From contig JBEKIJ010000011.1 in the NCBI GenBank assembly GCA_050011815.1, positions 62,001 through 126,000 on the forward strand: 64,000 nucleotides of DNA. The letters are read 5' to 3'. The position numbers and the translations under genes were made by a program. The stretch's first letter is position 1. Each line of letters opens with the position of its first letter. Under the pieces are notes generated by a model. The model saw nothing but the letters and a program-made list of their open reading frames with translations, had not been told where the DNA came from and ran no database searches. Shown piece after piece: positions 34,422 to 42,249 of this stretch. Source of the stretch: Chersky-840 sp050011815. GTDB taxonomy: Bacteria > Actinomycetota > Acidimicrobiia > Acidimicrobiales > UBA8190.

Positions 34422-35084
34422 CTAGTGGGTTGGAGAATCTCTTCGAAACGCCGGTGTCTCGGGGCCGGTGGTGACACGAGCCATGCCGGGTCGGGCCCCG
34501 GTGACCATGGCCAACGCCGACGCCACTTCTGCGGTGTCGAGGCTCTCGGGGTCGATGCGGTGTTGGGTCTCGAACCCGTTGATGAGGGCACGGAACACGG
34601 TGGCCAGGACATCGGGCGGGGCGACGGGCTCGACGAGGCCGTCCTCGATCCACGCCGCGAACCCCTTGGTCAACCACTCGTGCGCCTGGCGCGCGCGGGC
34701 CCGCATGGCGTGTGCCACCTCGGGGTCCCGGGTGGCACGCAGCCACAACTCTCGTTCGAGCAACAGGAGCCGGCGGGTCTGGTCACTCGGGTTCGTCACG
34801 ACGTTGGCGGCGACGGCGCGGAGCCTGTCCTCGACGGTGTCGGCCAATTCGAATTCTGCGGCGATGACGGTGACGAGCGAGTGGGCCCATTCGTCGAGGA
34901 GCGCCAGGAGCAGGCCCTGCTTCGAGCCGAAGTGCGCGTAGACCGCCCCCGAGGTCCGTCCCGCCGCGTCGGCCACCGTGTCCACCGACACGGCGTCGAT
35001 GCCCCGCTCCGCGAACAGGCCGGCGGCGGCGTCGAGGAGGCGAGCCCGGGTGTCGGCCTTTCGCTCTTCTTGGGTGCGTGGCAC
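34422..35084 (-). CDS. TetR-family transcriptional regulator
   Basis: A 220-residue repressor. The N-terminal helix-turn-helix is typical: RARLLDAAAGLFAERGIDAV, then TVADAAGRTSGAVYAHFGSK, followed by a variable ligand-binding domain. GTG 35084 is preferred since AGGAG stands 5-6 bases upstream. The gene is first in a two-gene unit with the nitronate monooxygenase. A perfect palindrome 33 bases upstream (35117-35144) is a strong candidate for its own operator, so autorepression is likely. The ligand is unknown; homologues in similar settings respond to acyl-CoA or nitroalkane-related molecules, which is only a guess. Confidence 0.88.
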   Translation of the reverse strand: MPRTQEERKADTRARLLDAAAGLFAERGIDAVSVDTVADAAGRTSGAVYAHFGSKQGLLLALLDEWAHSLVTVIAAEFELADTVEDRLRAVAANVVTNPSDQTRRLLLLERELWLRATRDPEVAHAMRARARQAHEWLTKGFAAWIEDGLVEPVAPPDVLATVFRALINGFETQHRIDPESLDTAEVASALAMVTGARPGMARVTTGPETPAFRRDSPTH

Positions 35085-35116
35085 CGGGCTCCTTCCCGCT
35101 CTGCCCCTCCGGTCCG

Positions 35117-35144
35117 AACTTAGATAGTGGATCCTATCTAAGTT
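35117..35144. promoter_or_regulatory. Perfect palindrome, candidate TetR operator
   Basis: AACTTAGATAG (35117-35127) and CTATCTAAGTT (35134-35144) form a perfect 11-bp inverted repeat around a 6-base spacer. It lies just upstream of the TetR gene, in the gap to the forward-strand secreted protein. Its AT-richness contrasts sharply with the surrounding sequence and it may overlap a -10 element. Confidence 0.72.
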
Positions 35145-35287
35145 GCGGGGACCGGCACGCAGCGCCCCGCCGGGCTCGGCGGGGCGAGATCGTTGACCCC
35201 GCCAAACGTCGGTGGTTACGTGGAGATTGGCCGGGGAGCCCACCTTTGCTTGTCGAGGTGGAACGTTCCCTCGCAGGAGGTCGCACC

Positions 35288-36976
35288 ATGGGCATCGGGA
35301 CCCGGCACCGCATTTGGACGCGCGTCGTCGTCGCGACGGTCGGTGGCGTGCTCGGAGTCACTGTCGGCACGGCATCCGCCGCTGCGCCCGTGCCGGGACA
35401 GCCGACCGCGACATCACACATCGTGACGGCCAAGCCCCACTTCGACACCATCGACTCCGGCTACTGGGAGGTGGCGTCGGACGGCGGGCTGTTCGCCTTC
35501 GGCCATGCGACGTTCTCGGGGTCGATGGGTGGGAAACACCTGATCCAACCGATCGTGGGGATGGCGACCGACACCGACACCGGTGGCTACTGGGAGGTGG
35601 CGTCGGACGGCGGGATCTTCGCCTTCGGTGCGCCGTTCCTCGGATCGATGGGTGGCAAGCACCTGGACAAGCCCATCGTCGGCATGGCCTATGACCCCGA
35701 CACCGGTGGCTACTGGGAGGTGGCGTCGGACGGCGGGATCTTCGCCTTCGGTGCGCCCTTCCTCGGATCGATGGGTGGCAAGCCTCTGGACAAGCCCATC
35801 GTCGGCATGGCCTATGACCCCGACACGGGTGGCTACTGGGAGGTGGCCAGTGACGGCGGGATCTTCGCCTTCGGCGGCGCGCCGTTCTACGGATCGACCG
35901 GGGACATTGCCCTGAGCCGGCCCATCGTGGGGATGGCCGAAGACCTGGACACCGGCGGCTATTGGCTCGTGGCCTCGGACGGAGGGATCTTCGCCTACAA
36001 CGCGCCCTTCCTGGGATCGATGGGCGGCAGGGCCCTGGCCAAGCCGGTGGTGGGGATGTCCTTCGACCTGGTCACGGGCGGCTACTGGCTCGTGGCGTCG
36101 GACGGGGGGATCTTCACCTTCGGTGGGGCGCCCTTCCTGGGATCGATGGGCGGCAAGGCCCTCACCAGACCGGTCCTCGGCATGGCAGCCAGTGATCCGT
36201 TCTATGCCCGAGCGACCATCGGGCTTGGCTCGACCGCTGACGGCCACGGGTACTGGCTCGGCGCGAGTGACGCCACGGTGTCGCATTTCGGTGACGCCCC
36301 CAACCTCAGTCTCCCCGGGGTGCCGAATTTGCCCGGCAGTGACTTTGTCGCCATGACGGTCACCCCCGACGGGGCCGGCTACTGGGTCGTCGACGATGCC
36401 GGCAGCGTGCTCGCCTTCGGCGACGCGGGGATAGCGGGAACCCTTCCCGGGTCAGGCATCTTGACCAACGAGGTGGTGGGGCTGGTGGCCTCGCCGGTCG
36501 AGGCGTACTGGATCGTCGACGCCGAGGGCGGAGTCTTCCCTTTCGGGCAAGCCGCCACGATCCTCCCGTCCCCCGGCTCACTTCCCGCCATGGGAATCCA
36601 TGTCGACGATGTCGTGGCCGCAGTAGGCACTCCGGACCACCGGGGATACTGGATGCTCGAGGCGGACGGAACGGTGGACGCCTTCGGTGACGCCGGCAAC
36701 TACGGGTCATGGCCGGGTCCCGCCGGCCCGGCCGGTGGCGCCGTCGGCATCGCCCCTACCGCCGACGGCCAAGGCTATTGGTTGGTCGACGCCCTCGGTG
36801 ACGTCGCCAACCTGGGCGACGCCCCCCAACTGGGTGCCCCGCAAACCCTCACCGGCGTCATCAACGGCATCACCACCACGGCGGACGGCGGTGGCTACTG
36901 GCTGTATGGGATCGACGGCAACGTCTATCCCTTCGGTGACGCGGTGAATTACGGGGGTACCGCCAACCTGCCCTGA
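35288..36976 (+). CDS. Secreted protein of 12 GYW repeats (propeller-like)
   Basis: A 562-residue exported protein. GGAGGT precedes ATG 35288; the signal peptide (VVVATVGGVLGVTVGTASA) has an A-x-A cleavage site. The rest consists of 12 repeats of about 40 residues, each beginning with a Gly-Tyr-Trp core. Six N-terminal units are alike (GGYWEVASDGGIFAFGAPFL followed by GSMGGKxLxKPIVGMAYDPD); six C-terminal units are diverged (for example GYWVVDDAGSVLAFGD, GYWLVDALGDVANLGD). Such repeats are frequent in Acidimicrobiia secreted proteins from memory and would fit one or two beta-propellers. No catalytic domain is attached; a surface adhesion or binding role is plausible but unproved. Confidence 0.82.
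   Translation: MGIGTRHRIWTRVVVATVGGVLGVTVGTASAAAPVPGQPTATSHIVTAKPHFDTIDSGYWEVASDGGLFAFGHATFSGSMGGKHLIQPIVGMATDTDTGGYWEVASDGGIFAFGAPFLGSMGGKHLDKPIVGMAYDPDTGGYWEVASDGGIFAFGAPFLGSMGGKPLDKPIVGMAYDPDTGGYWEVASDGGIFAFGGAPFYGSTGDIALSRPIVGMAEDLDTGGYWLVASDGGIFAYNAPFLGSMGGRALAKPVVGMSFDLVTGGYWLVASDGGIFTFGGAPFLGSMGGKALTRPVLGMAASDPFYARATIGLGSTADGHGYWLGASDATVSHFGDAPNLSLPGVPNLPGSDFVAMTVTPDGAGYWVVDDAGSVLAFGDAGIAGTLPGSGILTNEVVGLVASPVEAYWIVDAEGGVFPFGQAATILPSPGSLPAMGIHVDDVVAAVGTPDHRGYWMLEADGTVDAFGDAGNYGSWPGPAGPAGGAVGIAPTADGQGYWLVDALGDVANLGDAPQLGAPQTLTGVINGITTTADGGGYWLYGIDGNVYPFGDAVNYGGTANLP
35581..35826 (+). repeat. Two near-identical 123-bp tandem repeats within the secreted protein gene
   Basis: Units 35581-35703 and 35704-35826 differ at only a few bases, and the third unit from 35827 begins to diverge. 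The period (41 codons) matches one protein repeat. Near-identity at DNA level indicates recent duplication or gene conversion, and makes the array prone to length change and to short-read misassembly. Confidence 0.85.
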
Positions 36977-37112
36977 CCCGCCGGTGCCCGGTCGACCTCG
37001 ACCCGGGTCGGTCTTCCGCCGCGACGGCGCCCATGCGATACTCACCCGCCTCAGGACACGACGGGGCACGGGTGGCATCTGTGGGTCCCGCCACATCTGG
37101 ATCGGAGTGCTC

Positions 37113-37943
37113 ATGTTCAGGACCTCGCCCGTCGTCGCCGAGGACGAATGGCATCTCGACCTGAAGGTCGAGGGGCACGTGGCCGTGCTCAGCCTCAACC
37201 GACCCGACAAGCTCAACGCCTGGAGCTGGGAGTCGACCCGCCAGCTCGGGGCGCGGGCCGATCAGATCCGGTTCGACGAGCGGGTGCGCGTCGTGGTGCT
37301 GCGGGGCGAGGGCCGGGCCTTTTGTGCCGGGATCGACCTGGGCATGCCCGAGGACCGGGTCACGGGCCGGTCCCCGGCGGAGAAGGCGCGCAATTACTAC
37401 GAGGGCATCCGGTGGGCACACGAGCGCTTCAAGGTGTTCGCCGAGCTCCCCCAACCGATCGTCGCCGCCGTGCAGGGCTACTGCCTGGGCTTCGGGTTCG
37501 AGCTCGTGCTCATGTCCGACATCCGGGTGGCCGCCGAGGACGCCGTCTTCGCCCTGCCCGAGGCCCAGGTGGGCGTGGGCATCGACGCGGGCGGCGACCT
37601 CAGGCTGGCGCACGAGGCCGGAGCGGGGTGGGCCAAGTTGTTGGCCTTCACCGGTCGACGCCTCGACGCCCGCACCGCCGAGCGCATCGGCGTGGTGCAG
37701 CAGGTGACCACGACCGACGATCTCCTGCCCACGGCGATGGGGATCGCGCAGGAGATCGCCGCCAACGCCCCGCTGGCGGTGCAGAGCATCAAGCGCACCG
37801 TCGACGGCTTCACCTACCGGGGCTACACCGAGGCCATGCGCTTCGGTGCCATGAGCTCGGCCATCGAGTTCGTGTCCGACGACATGCCGGCGGGGTACGC
37901 GGCCAAGGCCAAGAAACAGCCCGTCGTCTTCGAGGGCAAGTAA
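37113..37943 (+). CDS. Enoyl-CoA hydratase/isomerase family protein
   Basis: A 276-residue crotonase-fold protein. The oxyanion-hole segments are VVLRGEGRAFCAGIDLGM and VQGYCLGFGFELVLMSDIRV, with PEAQVGVGIDAGGDLRLAHE following. The catalytic Glu of hydratases normally lies in the second loop at GxxxGGGxE; here the loop is YCLGFGFELVLM with Glu present, while the later catalytic Glu position reads IDAGGD, so hydratase activity is not certain and an isomerase or dehydratase role is possible. ATG 37113 has GGAG upstream. It starts a fatty-acid-type cluster with the reductase 4 bases downstream. Confidence 0.83.
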   Translation: MFRTSPVVAEDEWHLDLKVEGHVAVLSLNRPDKLNAWSWESTRQLGARADQIRFDERVRVVVLRGEGRAFCAGIDLGMPEDRVTGRSPAEKARNYYEGIRWAHERFKVFAELPQPIVAAVQGYCLGFGFELVLMSDIRVAAEDAVFALPEAQVGVGIDAGGDLRLAHEAGAGWAKLLAFTGRRLDARTAERIGVVQQVTTTDDLLPTAMGIAQEIAANAPLAVQSIKRTVDGFTYRGYTEAMRFGAMSSAIEFVSDDMPAGYAAKAKKQPVVFEGK

Positions 37944-37947
37944 CGCC

Positions 37948-38826
37948 GTGCCCCTCCCCGAACCGCCCGCGCCGGGACAGCTCATGCTGCCGGCGCGCAC
38001 CTTCGAAGGAACCACGGTCGTGGTGACCGGGGGGGGAACCGGACTCGGCAAGGCCATCGCCGTGGAGTTCGCGCGCCTCGGTGCGGCCGTGGGGATCTTG
38101 TCGCGCGACGAGGGGCACCGTCTCGCCGGTGTCGCCGCGGTGGAAGCGGTGGGCGGGCGCGCCGCCCATGCCGGCGCCAACGTCCGCGACGCCGGTGAGG
38201 TGAGGGCGGCGTTCGACGCGCTCGAAGGCGCCCTGGGCCCGGTCACCGTCCTCGTCAACAACGCGGCGGCGAACTTCCCGGTCCCCGCCGAGGACCTGAG
38301 CCCCAACGGCTGGCGAGCGGTGACCCAGATCGTCCTCGACGGCACCTTCTTCTGTTCCCAGGAGCTCTTCCGCCGCGCCACCGGGGCCGGGGTGCCCGCG
38401 TCGATCTGCAACATCCTCGCCACCCAGTCCTTCACGGGGGGACCGGGGATGGTCCACACCTCGGCGGCCAAGGCGGCGGTGGGCAACCTCACCAAGACCC
38501 TGGCGGTGGAGTGGGCTCCCTCCGGGATCAGGGTGAACGCGCTGGCGCCGGGGCTGTTCCCCCACGAGGACATGCGGGCCGACCTCCAGGCCCTGCGCAC
38601 CACGGGGGAGGACGTCGATGCCCGGCGTTCCCCGGCGGGGCGCCTGGGGCGGCTCCACGAGTTGGGCTGGGCCGTGACCTGGCTGTGCTCGCCCTACGCC
38701 GCCTTCGTGACCGGCCACACCCTGGTGGTCGACGGTGCCAACTGGCTGCGGCGGGACTTCGTGATGCCGGAGTTCACCCCGGTTCGAGACCAGATCGCCG
38801 CCGTCCTGCCTGAGCGCCGGCCCTAG
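37948..38826 (+). CDS. SDR-family reductase, 2,4-dienoyl-CoA reductase-like
   Basis: A 292-residue Rossmann enzyme: cofactor site TGGGTGLGKAIA, NNAAANF, and FNILATQSF-like strand (ICNILATQSF). The active site lacks the classical Tyr-x3-Lys; the segment reads MVHTSAAKAAVGNLTKTLAV, with Ser/Ala before the Lys. This pattern matches mitochondrial and peroxisomal 2,4-dienoyl-CoA reductases as I recall them, where a Ser-x3-Lys pair and an earlier residue do the chemistry. It probably reduces unsaturated acyl-CoA with NADPH, in line with the adjacent enoyl-CoA hydratase-like gene 4 bases upstream. Confidence 0.82.
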   Translation: MPLPEPPAPGQLMLPARTFEGTTVVVTGGGTGLGKAIAVEFARLGAAVGILSRDEGHRLAGVAAVEAVGGRAAHAGANVRDAGEVRAAFDALEGALGPVTVLVNNAAANFPVPAEDLSPNGWRAVTQIVLDGTFFCSQELFRRATGAGVPASICNILATQSFTGGPGMVHTSAAKAAVGNLTKTLAVEWAPSGIRVNALAPGLFPHEDMRADLQALRTTGEDVDARRSPAGRLGRLHELGWAVTWLCSPYAAFVTGHTLVVDGANWLRRDFVMPEFTPVRDQIAAVLPERRP

Positions 38827-38904
38827 GTCCGGGGTTCCGGCGGGGTCCGCCCCGGGGGGCTCGCCGAGGCCGGTCCCCGGGGGCCCTCCCGTAGGCTGAC
38901 CGAG

Positions 38905-40542
38905 ATGCATGGTCCCCAGGTGGACGGGCCGGGCGACCGATCGCTCGTGTCGGGGCCCGGGATTGCCGATGGCTCTCCGGTGATGGACACCACGCCCGGG
39001 ACCGAGACCACCCAGGGGGGATCGGGCACCGGCATCGACCGGTTGCGCCTGCGCAGCTTCATCGGCCTCACCCTCGGGCTGGTGGGGCCCCGCGCCAACC
39101 TGGCGGTGTCGGGGGTGCTGCTCACCCTGCTCGTCACGGCCCGGGTGTCGAGCGCTCTGGCGATCACCTTCGCCCTCACCGCCAACCGCCTGATCGGGTG
39201 GTTGGCGTACCCGCTGCTCGGTCGGGCCAGCGACCGCACCCACAGCGTGGCGGGGCGCCGGGCGCCGTACATGGCCGCCGGTCTGCTCATCATGGGCGTC
39301 TGTACGTGGTCCTACACCTTGGTGGGGGGGTTCTGGCCCCTCGTGTTGTTGATCGTGTTGGTGAAGACCGCCAGCGTGGTCTTCGGACTCACCAACGTGG
39401 CGATCATCCCCGAGACCTTCGGCAAGAGCCGATCGGTGAAGGCGGCGACGCTCATCGGCGTGCTCGGCATTCTCGTGAGCCTCGTGATCAAGGGCACGGT
39501 CATCGCCACCTGGAAGGCGAACGACCCCGGCTCGTGGAACCTGGCCTTCCGGATGGCCGGCGGGTTCATGGTGGTGGTGGCCTTCATCGTGCTCGCGCTC
39601 GTCCGCGAGTCCCCCGCCGCCCGGGAGGTGGCCGATCGGGAGCGGCATCGGCGGGCCCGCCCCTGGCGCCAGGAGCTGGCCGAGATGCTGGCGGTGCCGA
39701 ACGCCAAGGTCCTCATCACCGGGATCATGGTCTTCTGGGCCGGGCTCAGCGCCACCGGCTATCTGGCCATCGTCTATTTCGAGAAGGTGCAGCACGCCGG
39801 GGCCAACTCCCAGACCATCGCCGGATGGGTGAGCGGGGTGCCGGTGGTGATGCTCGGTCTCGCTCTGGGCTATGGGCTCAGTCGGCTGCTGACGCGCAAA
39901 CAGATCGCCGTGCTGACCCCGGCGGCCGGTTCGGTGGTGTCGCTCGTGCAGTTCACGACCACCCACATCTGGCAGTCGGTGGTGCTCGCCTTCGTGGGCG
40001 GGCCCCTGCTCGGTGCCTTTGTCATCGCCCTGGCGCCCATGCTGTTGCAGCTCCTGCCGCGCTCGGGAGGGATGGCGGAGCTCCTCGGCAAGGTCGTGGC
40101 GCCCTTCAGCCTGTTCGCCGTGGTGTTCTCGTTCCTGGCTGCCTGGGTGGTCGACCTCACCGGCGATTACCGCACCATCTGGCTGTGGCCCGCCGCGGCC
40201 GGCATCGTCCAGGCCGTGGTGATGTGCTGGCTGTGGATCCCCAAGGGCCAGGAACGGGCCGAGATGGGAGACCTGGTGCAGCGGATGGGCGATTCGATCA
40301 TGGAGCAGGTCACCGGGCGCGACCGCTCGCTGCTCGGGGGCGTGGTCACCGCCAGCGACGCCGACTCGGCGTCGCTGTTCGACATGGCCCGTCACATCCT
40401 GGGGAACCCCTACGAGCACGAGGCCGACGGTGGGGAGAGTCGCCCCGAGGATGCCGGGGGACACGCCGTGGCGGTCGTGGACGCGGCCCACGAGGAAGAC
40501 GACCGACCCCCCGGACCGGCGGGAGCCCCCCTGCCCGAATAG
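38905..40542 (+). CDS. MFS transporter
   Basis: A 545-residue protein with 12 predicted membrane helices between about residues 50 and 445. The first cytoplasmic loop has the MFS motif in the form GRASDRTHSVAGRRAPYMAA. The hydrophilic C-terminal tail of about 90 residues (MGDSIMEQVTGRDRSLLGG and on) is acidic and may be regulatory. The substrate is not predictable; the motif and overall plan resemble the GPH/sugar and drug-export branches. It lies between the reductase and aldehyde dehydrogenase genes on the same strand and may transport a substrate of that pathway. Confidence 0.8.
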   Translation: MHGPQVDGPGDRSLVSGPGIADGSPVMDTTPGTETTQGGSGTGIDRLRLRSFIGLTLGLVGPRANLAVSGVLLTLLVTARVSSALAITFALTANRLIGWLAYPLLGRASDRTHSVAGRRAPYMAAGLLIMGVCTWSYTLVGGFWPLVLLIVLVKTASVVFGLTNVAIIPETFGKSRSVKAATLIGVLGILVSLVIKGTVIATWKANDPGSWNLAFRMAGGFMVVVAFIVLALVRESPAAREVADRERHRRARPWRQELAEMLAVPNAKVLITGIMVFWAGLSATGYLAIVYFEKVQHAGANSQTIAGWVSGVPVVMLGLALGYGLSRLLTRKQIAVLTPAAGSVVSLVQFTTTHIWQSVVLAFVGGPLLGAFVIALAPMLLQLLPRSGGMAELLGKVVAPFSLFAVVFSFLAAWVVDLTGDYRTIWLWPAAAGIVQAVVMCWLWIPKGQERAEMGDLVQRMGDSIMEQVTGRDRSLLGGVVTASDADSASLFDMARHILGNPYEHEADGGESRPEDAGGHAVAVVDAAHEEDDRPPGPAGAPLPE

Positions 40543-40624
40543 CATCGGGGGAGTCCGTGGTGCGTGCTCGCACCGACCCGGACCGGTCACACCGAGCCGG
40601 GAGCCAGCCAGGAGGCGTGAGGTC

Positions 40625-42043
40625 ATGGAAGTACGCGACAAGCTCTACATCGGTGGCGCCTGGGTTTCCTCCACGGGCAAGGGCGTGATCGAAGTCGTCA
40701 ACTCGACGACCGAAGAGGTCATCGGGACGATCCCCGAGGGAACCCCCGAGGACGTCGATCGCGCCGTGCGGTGCGCGGCCGACGCCTTCCCGGAGTGGTC
40801 GTCGACGTCGAGGGACGAGCGGGCCAAGATCCTGGCGCGCGTGCAGGAAGCGCTGTCGGCGCGCACCGAGGAGATCGCCACCCTCATCTCCCAGGAAGTC
40901 GGCATGCCCTTCACGCTGTCGAACCTCATCCAGGTGGGGTTGCCGGTCATGAGCTTCGCCGCCGCCGCCCAGCTCGCCACCGAGTTCCCCTTCGAAGAGG
41001 AGGTCGGCAACTCCCTCATCGTCCGTGAGCCCGTCGGGGTGGTGGGGGCCATCACGCCGTGGAACTATCCGTTGCACCAGATCGCGGCCAAGGTCGCCCC
41101 GGCCCTCGCCGCGGGCTGCACCGTGGTGCTCAAGCCGAGCGAGGTGGCGCCGCTCAACGCCTTCATCCTGGCCGAGATCCTCGACGACATCGGCTTGGCG
41201 CCCGGGGTCTTCAACCTCGTGACCGGGGTCGGCCCGGTGGTGGGCGAAGCCATCGCCTCGCACCCCCTCGTCGACATGGTCTCGTTCACCGGCTCGACGC
41301 GTGCGGGCAAGCGGGTGATGCAGCTGGCCTCTGAGGGCGTGAAGCGCGTGGCGCTCGAGCTCGGCGGCAAATCACCCAACGTCATCCTCGAGGACGCCGA
41401 TCTCTCCGCTGCGGTCCCCGCCGGCGTGGCGGCGTGCTACATCAACTCGGGCCAGACCTGCTCGGCCCTCACGCGCATGCTGGTGCCCCGGTCGCGGTTG
41501 GCCGAAGTCGAGGCACTGGCCGTGTCCGAAGCCGAGAAGTTCAAGCCGGGCGACCCCTTCGACGGCGAGACCCGGCTCGGGCCCCTCGTGTCCTCGGTGC
41601 AACTGGCGCGCGTGCGCGGCTACATCAACAAGGGCGTCGACGAGGGAGCCACCTTGCTGACCGGCGGCGCGGAATTGCCCGAGGGTCTCGACAAGGGGTA
41701 CTTCGTGCGACCCACCGTGTTCTCCAACGTGACGCGTGACATGACCATCGCGCAGGAGGAGATCTTCGGACCGGTGCTGTCGATCATCCCCTACGACAGC
41801 GAGGAGGAGGCCGTCGAGATCGCCAACGACACCGTCTACGGCCTCGCCGGCGGCGTGTGGGCCGGTGACAAGGAGCACGCCGAGCAGGTGGCCCGGAGGC
41901 TCCGCAGCGGCCAGGTCGAGGTCAACGGGGGAGGGTTCAACCCGCTGGCCCCCTTCGGGGGCTACAAGCAGTCCGGCATCGGTCGCGAGCTCGGCAAGTA
42001 CGGCCTCGAGGAGTACCTGGAGGTCAAGGCGCTCCAGCGCTGA
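40625..42043 (+). CDS. Aldehyde dehydrogenase (NAD(P)-dependent)
   Basis: A 472-residue ALDH-superfamily enzyme. It has the conserved ITPWNYPLHQ near 138, VLKPSEVAP, FTGSTRAGK (cofactor), the catalytic Glu in LELGGKSPN near 250 and the catalytic Cys in NSGQTCSALTR near 284, plus EEIFGPVLSI and the C-terminal PFGGYKQSGIGRE. ATG 40625 is chosen: GGAGG stands a little upstream and longer extension lies in the transporter tail. It oxidises an aldehyde to an acid; with the acyl-CoA genes upstream it may act in degradation of a branched or aliphatic compound. Confidence 0.92.
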   Translation: MEVRDKLYIGGAWVSSTGKGVIEVVNSTTEEVIGTIPEGTPEDVDRAVRCAADAFPEWSSTSRDERAKILARVQEALSARTEEIATLISQEVGMPFTLSNLIQVGLPVMSFAAAAQLATEFPFEEEVGNSLIVREPVGVVGAITPWNYPLHQIAAKVAPALAAGCTVVLKPSEVAPLNAFILAEILDDIGLAPGVFNLVTGVGPVVGEAIASHPLVDMVSFTGSTRAGKRVMQLASEGVKRVALELGGKSPNVILEDADLSAAVPAGVAACYINSGQTCSALTRMLVPRSRLAEVEALAVSEAEKFKPGDPFDGETRLGPLVSSVQLARVRGYINKGVDEGATLLTGGAELPEGLDKGYFVRPTVFSNVTRDMTIAQEEIFGPVLSIIPYDSEEEAVEIANDTVYGLAGGVWAGDKEHAEQVARRLRSGQVEVNGGGFNPLAPFGGYKQSGIGRELGKYGLEEYLEVKALQR

Positions 42044-42249
42044 GGACACGGGGTGCGCCCCGCAGGGGGCACGCCAGCTGCTATCTGGCCATCGTCGGGG
42101 CCCGGATGGCTCATCGAGCCTGGCAGGTTCCCGGTGACTGCCATGCCTTCTCAGTATCTTGAGTTCGTCAATTCTGGTGATGGCCCGGGCTCGCTCCGCC
42201 CGCTCAAATTGAAGCGCCGGGATCAGCAAGTCCCGGATGGAGAGGGACA
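42044..42249. promoter_or_regulatory. Intergenic leader of the GH26 gene
   Basis: A 206-base gap with several inverted repeats, including CCGGGA/TCCCGG (42217-42222 with 42231-42236) immediately before the GAGAGGG ribosome binding region of the GH26 gene. It could be a folded leader, but no riboswitch class is recognised. Confidence 0.3.

Noticed and set aside
37810..40641. Very long reverse-strand open frame (over 900 codons) opposite the reductase, transporter and dehydrogenase genes
   Set aside because: Its translation is His/Gly/Pro/Arg-rich without domain patterns; it is the usual antisense open frame of high-GC coding DNA. The forward genes have full family motifs.
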